A stretch of DNA of 35,985 bases, taken from Flavobacteriaceae bacterium. Lineage in GTDB: Bacteria > Bacteroidota > Bacteroidia > Flavobacteriales > Flavobacteriaceae. Position 1 is the first letter of the stretch, and each line of letters begins with the position of its first letter. A program made the position numbers and the translations under genes. Positions 32,383 to 35,985 of this stretch are shown here, piece by piece. The notes under the pieces were generated by a model. That model saw nothing but the letters and a program-made list of their open reading frames with translations. It had not been told where the DNA came from and searched no databases. The stretch is from assembly GCA_022428005.1 (NCBI GenBank), contig JAKMDI010000015.1, forward strand, positions 1-35,985, in the 5' to 3' direction.

Positions 32383-32410
32383 AAAAAACCCTCCACTGGG
32401 GAGGGTTTTT
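32383..32410. terminator. Bidirectional intrinsic terminator
   Basis: ACCCTCC (32388-32394) and GGAGGGT (32400-32406) surround ACTGG. An A-tract precedes and a T-tract follows, so it can stop transcription from both the methyltransferase gene and the convergent NTF2-like gene. Confidence 0.8.
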
Positions 32411-32428
32411 AAATAATAAGGTCATTTT

Positions 32429-32899
32429 TTATTGGGCTGCGATTTCCATATTCAATGGTGTGTTGTCGAAAAAACAATCTAATTTGACGATTTTGCCGTC
32501 CTTCCACATAAAATTGAAATTCCCTCTATTTGAATAACGTATTCCTGTTTTGTTTCCTGTTCCCATCCAGGTAAACCAGTTGTTCGTCCAAATGGTACCG
32601 TCTTTGTAATATTTTGTTTGTGCTCTGGTTTTGGGAATCTGAATATCATTAAATATACTGTGATGCCCCTTAAATCCAGCAAGAACCGTTTGTTTGTCCA
32701 TTTTAGAACTGTTAATATAAATCACAGCATCGTCTGCAAACAACGAATCCCACAAGCTAAAATCGTTCTCTGTATACGTTTGGTTTAACTTTTTGATGTT
32801 AAGAGACAATTCATCTGTGTCTTTTACTACAGCAATTGTTTTTTGTGCGTGAACAGAAACTACTGACAGCAGAAATAATAATGTAAGTGTGTTTTTCAT
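32429..32899 (-). CDS. Secreted NTF2-like (SnoaL/DUF4440) protein
   Basis: A 156-residue protein with a signal peptide (KNTLTLLFLLSVVSVHAQ). The frame is open further upstream to 32962, but ATG 32899 begins the signal exactly and follows the conserved leader, so I chose it. NTF2-like hallmarks are LNQTYTENDFSLWDSLFADD, AVIYINSSKMDKQTVLAGFK, then GNKTGIRYSNRGNFNFMWKD and GKIVKLDCFFD. The fold makes a cone-shaped pocket for small ligands or catalysis. No specific role can be assigned. Confidence 0.8.
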   Translation of the reverse strand: MKNTLTLLFLLSVVSVHAQKTIAVVKDTDELSLNIKKLNQTYTENDFSLWDSLFADDAVIYINSSKMDKQTVLAGFKGHHSIFNDIQIPKTRAQTKYYKDGTIWTNNWFTWMGTGNKTGIRYSNRGNFNFMWKDGKIVKLDCFFDNTPLNMEIAAQ

Positions 32900-32924
32900 T
32901 TTTAAATAATTTATGGTTAATAAT
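32900..32924 (-). promoter_or_regulatory. Conserved leader sequence (copy 2)
   Basis: On the minus strand ATTATTAACCATAAA, then TTATTTAAAA, run directly into ATG AAA AAC. The first 15 bases match the leader of the gene at 28466-29164 exactly. Confidence 0.35.
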
Positions 32925-33032
32925 ATTAAAAATAAAAAATTTACAGAAATTTTCAAAATCATAAAACATCAATAAGCGTTAAAAATAATACCAGTGGTTA
33001 AAAAAAATAAACACCTCCTGTCTCGATTGGTA

Positions 33033-33341
33033 TCAATTATAACGCCTAAACCAAATCACCTTCCGTTCCTCTTTGTCTTTTATTTCTATCTCCTCCGATA
33101 CCTCCCAACCCAATTGCCTCATCTGCCTTACATAGGCCGTGGGGGTCATCTTATAAATACAATGATGGTCAACGCAGTTTGTTCCTAATAAGATATCTTC
33201 CTTAGCTTCAGATTTAAAAACTCCCCTAAAAATGTTAGGCTTATTTACATCGACCGTATAGGTCATAGAGGCCCATTCTTGACAAAATATATTGCTGGTA
33301 AACAAAAAGTAAATTACCGTGACTGACTTTATTAAATTCAA
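33033..33341 (-). CDS. Small secreted protein
   Basis: A 102-residue protein with a signal-like N-terminus (VTVIYFLFTSNIFCQ). The start is TTG at 33341, as no in-frame ATG lies before the signal. The mature part has VFKSEAKEDILLGTNCVDHH then a Cys (CIY), and a tail of MRQLGWEVSEEIEIKDKEER. The two Cys residues could form a disulfide. No family recognised. Context gives no hint. Confidence 0.55.
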   Translation of the reverse strand: MNLIKSVTVIYFLFTSNIFCQEWASMTYTVDVNKPNIFRGVFKSEAKEDILLGTNCVDHHCIYKMTPTAYVRQMRQLGWEVSEEIEIKDKEERKVIWFRRYN

Positions 33342-33471
33342 GTGATATCGCTTTTAATTTTTAATATATAAAAAAGGATTTAACCCGCACTTTTTAAAGC
33401 TGTAGTAATACACTTTGGGCTACACCCCTTTTTTCACAATTGCAATGCAGTTTTTTTATTATATTTACCTT

Positions 33472-33490
33472 GAGCAGCCCCAAACTGCTC
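33472..33490 (+). repeat. Inverted repeat in the leader of the integrase fragment
   Basis: GAGCAG (33472-33477) and CTGCTC (33485-33490) flank CCCCAAA, 7 bases before the ATG at 33498. The hairpin could mask translation or be a leftover of the element's control region. A near -7 box (TATATTTA) precedes it. Confidence 0.35.
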
Positions 33491-33497
33491 TTAGTCC

Positions 33498-33806
33498 ATG
33501 AAAAACCTACGGCTTACATCTGCTGTACACAAAAACCAAGCTATTGTCAAAGCACACTTTGCTTTTGACCGGGAAATTATTGCCTTAGTTAGAAATCTGG
33601 AAGGAGCACGATGGAGTCAAACATTGCAATCTTGGTATTTCCCAAAAGCCGACTTTAATCTAAATACCCTTTATCAAAGTTGTAAGGGCAAAGTGTTTAT
33701 TGATTACTCAAGGTTAAAGCAAGCTTCTCTCCCGATAAAAAAAACGGTTTCGGAACCACCAAAACCTATTGTAAATATCCCTAAACAAACACGACTAAAA
33801 CCATAA
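33498..33806 (+). pseudogene. Truncated tyrosine recombinase (N-terminal domain only)
   Basis: A 102-residue frame whose opening (LRLTSAVHKNQAIVKAHFAF) and middle (RNLEGARWSQTLQSWYFPKA followed by FNLNTLYQSCKGKVFIDYS) match the start of Bacteroidota XerD-like integrases, the KGARW-K-WYF module before the core-binding domain. Such proteins run about 350-400 residues, but this one stops at 102, before any core-binding or catalytic Arg-His-Arg-Tyr region, and no catalytic part follows in other frames up to 33952. It is therefore a remnant of a mobile element or chromosomal integrase. Confidence 0.6.
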
Positions 33807-33952
33807 CACTTAAAACAGCCTTAACCTCCTATTATGAATTAAATGTAGCGAATGGTCCTGTTTTAATTATAATAATATTTTTAAATTACTTTTATATTTC
33901 ACAGTTAATGCCCCTGGGAGATTCTTTGGTTCATTATCTTTAATATTATAGA

Positions 33953-35800
33953 ATGAAAAACTTATACAAAAAAATAAACTCAAGGTTAATTTGGTTTTTT
34001 TTATGTATCGCTTGTATTCAACATTCTGCTGCACAGGTAAAAATTGAAATTCCCTCGAAAGGTGAAGTTTTGAATACCTTAAAGGGTCAACATCCGCGTA
34101 TGATATCTGAAGAAAGTATCGGAAAAATAAAAATGTTGATTCAGGAAGACGAGCTCGCTCAACAAATTTGGAAATCCAATTTGAAATTTACTCAAGAATT
34201 ATTCAATAAGAAACCATTGGTTTATGATAAACCAGATGGACGAAGACTACTGAGGGTAAGTCGTGCAGCACTTGAACGGGTTCGTTCTTTGAGTTTGAGT
34301 TATTTAATTCTGGGTGAAAAAAAATATGCAGAAAGGGCATGGCAGGAGCTCAGTGCTGTAGCGTCATTCAGCGATTGGAATCCGTCGCATTTCCTTGATT
34401 GTGCCGAAATGACACATGCTGTTGCCCTAGGTTATGATTGGTTGTACAACTTTTGGAGCGAAGAGCAAAAAAAAATTCTTCAGCAAGCGATCTTAAAAAA
34501 AGGTTTGAATCCTGCTCTAGAAGTCTATAGTAAAGAAGTGGGTTGGCATAAAGGAAATATTAATTGGAACCAGGTCTGTAATGGCGGTATTTCCATAGGC
34601 GCACTTGCTATTGCTGAGCATATTCCTGAAATCGCCTCAAAAATCTTGTGTACAGCTATTGAAAGCATTCAGTTGCCTATGAAAGCTTATGAACCAGACG
34701 GTGGAGGCTACGAAGGGCCAACTTATTGGGATTACGGTAGCCGTTATAATGTGTTCTTTTTGGATGCTTTGGAGAATAGCTTAGGTACGGATTTTGGGCT
34801 GGGCTCAATGGAAGGATTTCGCCGCAGTGGGGATTTTCAAATTCAGTTATCTGCAACTAATCTAATGTGTTTTAATTTTAGCGATAGTGATGTAAAAGCA
34901 ATGTCAACTGCCCAACATTTTTGGATGGGAAAAAGATATGACCAAGCTCGTTATTCTGGGTTCAGATATATGGCGCTTAAAAAAGGTGTAAAAGGAAATA
35001 TTTTAGATCTGTTATGGTTTGATGATCGCTTCAAAGACTTTGATTTGAATAGTATGCCTTTAGATAAATATTTTCGTGTAGCTGAGATAGTTACCATGCG
35101 TGATTCATGGGATAATGGAAAGGGATTTTCTGTTGCTTTGAAAGGGGGTTCAAGTACTCGTGTTCACAGTCATATGGATTTGGGGTCGTTTATTCTTGAA
35201 TGCGACGGAGTACGGTGGTTTACTGACTTTGGAAAGGATGCGCAAACCTATCAGCGTCACATCAACAAAGCTGGTCGATGGGATTTTTACAGAACCCGCG
35301 CTGAAGGGCACAACACTTTGGTCATTAATCCAAAATTTAGGGGTAATCAGAAAAGAACAGAAGATGGAATTGCTGAATTTACAAAATTTGAATCTGGGAA
35401 AGAATCTGCAATAGCCGTATTGGACGTTTCAAAATCCTATTATGATGATGTATCATTTAAACGAACTTTTACCCTAAACAGAGGAATAGAATTTCGGATT
35501 GCAGATGAAATAAAATGCGAAGAGCCTTCGGAGTTGTTCCTATTTTATCACACAGAAGCTGATATAGAACTCACTGAAAATAATCGCCAGGCAATTCTCA
35601 AACAGGATGGAAAATCTATAGTGATGAGCTTGGTTAAACCTTTGGAGGCTCAGTTTGAGGTTTTACCAGCAAATCCAATGCCTGAATCACCAATCCTGCC
35701 GTTTCAGGAAAAGAATGATGGAACTAGAAAATTGTCGATTCATTTTACAGATACCGTAGGCGTTGACGTTGAGGTAACTATAAAAAAGTCACAATCATAA
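33953..35800 (+). CDS. Heparinase II/III family polysaccharide lyase
   Basis: A 615-residue secreted protein with a signal peptide (LIWFFLCIACIQHSAAQ). The N-terminal half is an alpha/alpha-toroid (GYDWLYNFWSEEQKKILQQA, INWNQVCNGG, YEPDGGGYEGPTYWDYGSRY). The C-terminal half is a beta-sandwich starting with the heparinase II motif HSHMDLGSFILECDG at residues 405-419 (His405, His407, Asp409), then YRTRAEGHNTLVIN. The likely catalytic set is Asn in NWNQ, Tyr in YWDYG, and the His cluster. It would cleave uronic-acid-containing polysaccharides by beta-elimination. The substrate class, for example alginate or a glycosaminoglycan-like chain, is not resolved. Confidence 0.88.
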   Translation: MKNLYKKINSRLIWFFLCIACIQHSAAQVKIEIPSKGEVLNTLKGQHPRMISEESIGKIKMLIQEDELAQQIWKSNLKFTQELFNKKPLVYDKPDGRRLLRVSRAALERVRSLSLSYLILGEKKYAERAWQELSAVASFSDWNPSHFLDCAEMTHAVALGYDWLYNFWSEEQKKILQQAILKKGLNPALEVYSKEVGWHKGNINWNQVCNGGISIGALAIAEHIPEIASKILCTAIESIQLPMKAYEPDGGGYEGPTYWDYGSRYNVFFLDALENSLGTDFGLGSMEGFRRSGDFQIQLSATNLMCFNFSDSDVKAMSTAQHFWMGKRYDQARYSGFRYMALKKGVKGNILDLLWFDDRFKDFDLNSMPLDKYFRVAEIVTMRDSWDNGKGFSVALKGGSSTRVHSHMDLGSFILECDGVRWFTDFGKDAQTYQRHINKAGRWDFYRTRAEGHNTLVINPKFRGNQKRTEDGIAEFTKFESGKESAIAVLDVSKSYYDDVSFKRTFTLNRGIEFRIADEIKCEEPSELFLFYHTEADIELTENNRQAILKQDGKSIVMSLVKPLEAQFEVLPANPMPESPILPFQEKNDGTRKLSIHFTDTVGVDVEVTIKKSQS

Positions 35801-35985
35801 CATTTTACGATTGTCCACAAAAGATGTTGAATTTTCCCCAATCATAGAAATAATAGGGGTTTGGTCTAAGATGAAGAAGAGAAAAAAACAAATTAAATAA
35901 ATGCATTGAAATTAACTAAAAACAATTAACCCGGTTTTTATTTCATCAACAATTGATTTAATATATACCTAATAATATATTGTAA
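35801..35985. other. Window end, non-coding
   Basis: AT-rich sequence with no frame, RNA gene or clear terminator visible. The next gene is outside the window. Confidence 0.4.

Noticed and set aside
1-35985. CRISPR array, tRNA, rRNA, insertion sequence or phage genes
   Set aside because: No regularly spaced repeats, cloverleaf-type sequences, rRNA-like sequence, transposase or phage structural genes were seen; the only mobile-element trace is the integrase fragment at 33498-33806.

Overview
The window looks like chromosome from a marine-type member of the Bacteroidota, class Flavobacteriia. The evidence is the set of protein families (flavobacterial conserved secreted proteins, heparinase II/III lyase, DUF1080 lipoprotein, bacterial myo-inositol oxygenase, FecA-type TonB receptor), moderately AT-rich DNA, A-rich leaders instead of clear Shine-Dalgarno sites, and several exact matches to the Bacteroidota -7 promoter box TAnnTTTG. 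No rRNA, tRNA, CRISPR array or intact mobile element was seen.

Layout. 1-2826: the end of an uncharacterised glycan-linked protein, then a coupled lipoprotein pair (DUF1080 sugar hydrolase-like and a CE1/PHB-depolymerase-like esterase). 2882-5569: a DUF3500 protein and an unusual PlsC acyltransferase-SGNH hydrolase fusion. 5610-7931: the ammonium operon amtB-glnK with paired repeats upstream, flanked by two decayed gene remnants. 8120-10612: a promoter, VanZ-like protein, enolase-superfamily epimerase and DUF1611 protein, with coding sequences overlapping one another; the last two resemble the DgcA/DgcN pair of D-glutamate catabolism. 10613-12895: YkuK-like protein, an ABA4-like membrane protein, several tiny membrane proteins and a conserved secreted protein.

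13010-17440: a sodium:solute symporter facing a Tat-signal beta-propeller protein and a CNT nucleoside transporter. 17471-18614: pirin, a 45-residue protein and a small membrane protein. 18672-20675: a TonB-dependent receptor. 20831-25711: a compact five-gene operon for myo-inositol (inositol oxygenase, inositol dehydrogenase-like oxidoreductase, SSS symporter, DUF819 permease, small Cys/His protein). 25878-27951: a bestrophin-like membrane protein and an alkaline-phosphatase-superfamily enzyme. 28046-33341: mostly small secreted proteins on the minus strand, an esterase, MscL and a methyltransferase, punctuated by nearly identical terminators. 33498-35800: a truncated tyrosine recombinase followed by a heparinase II/III family polysaccharide lyase.

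The common theme is uptake and breakdown of sugars, polyols and polysaccharide fragments. The most interesting items are the inositol operon that carries both oxidative entry routes, the epimerase-DUF1611 pair, the PlsC-SGNH fusion, the amtB upstream repeats, and the remnant at 7641-7931 that is a broken copy of the gene at 25878-26645.
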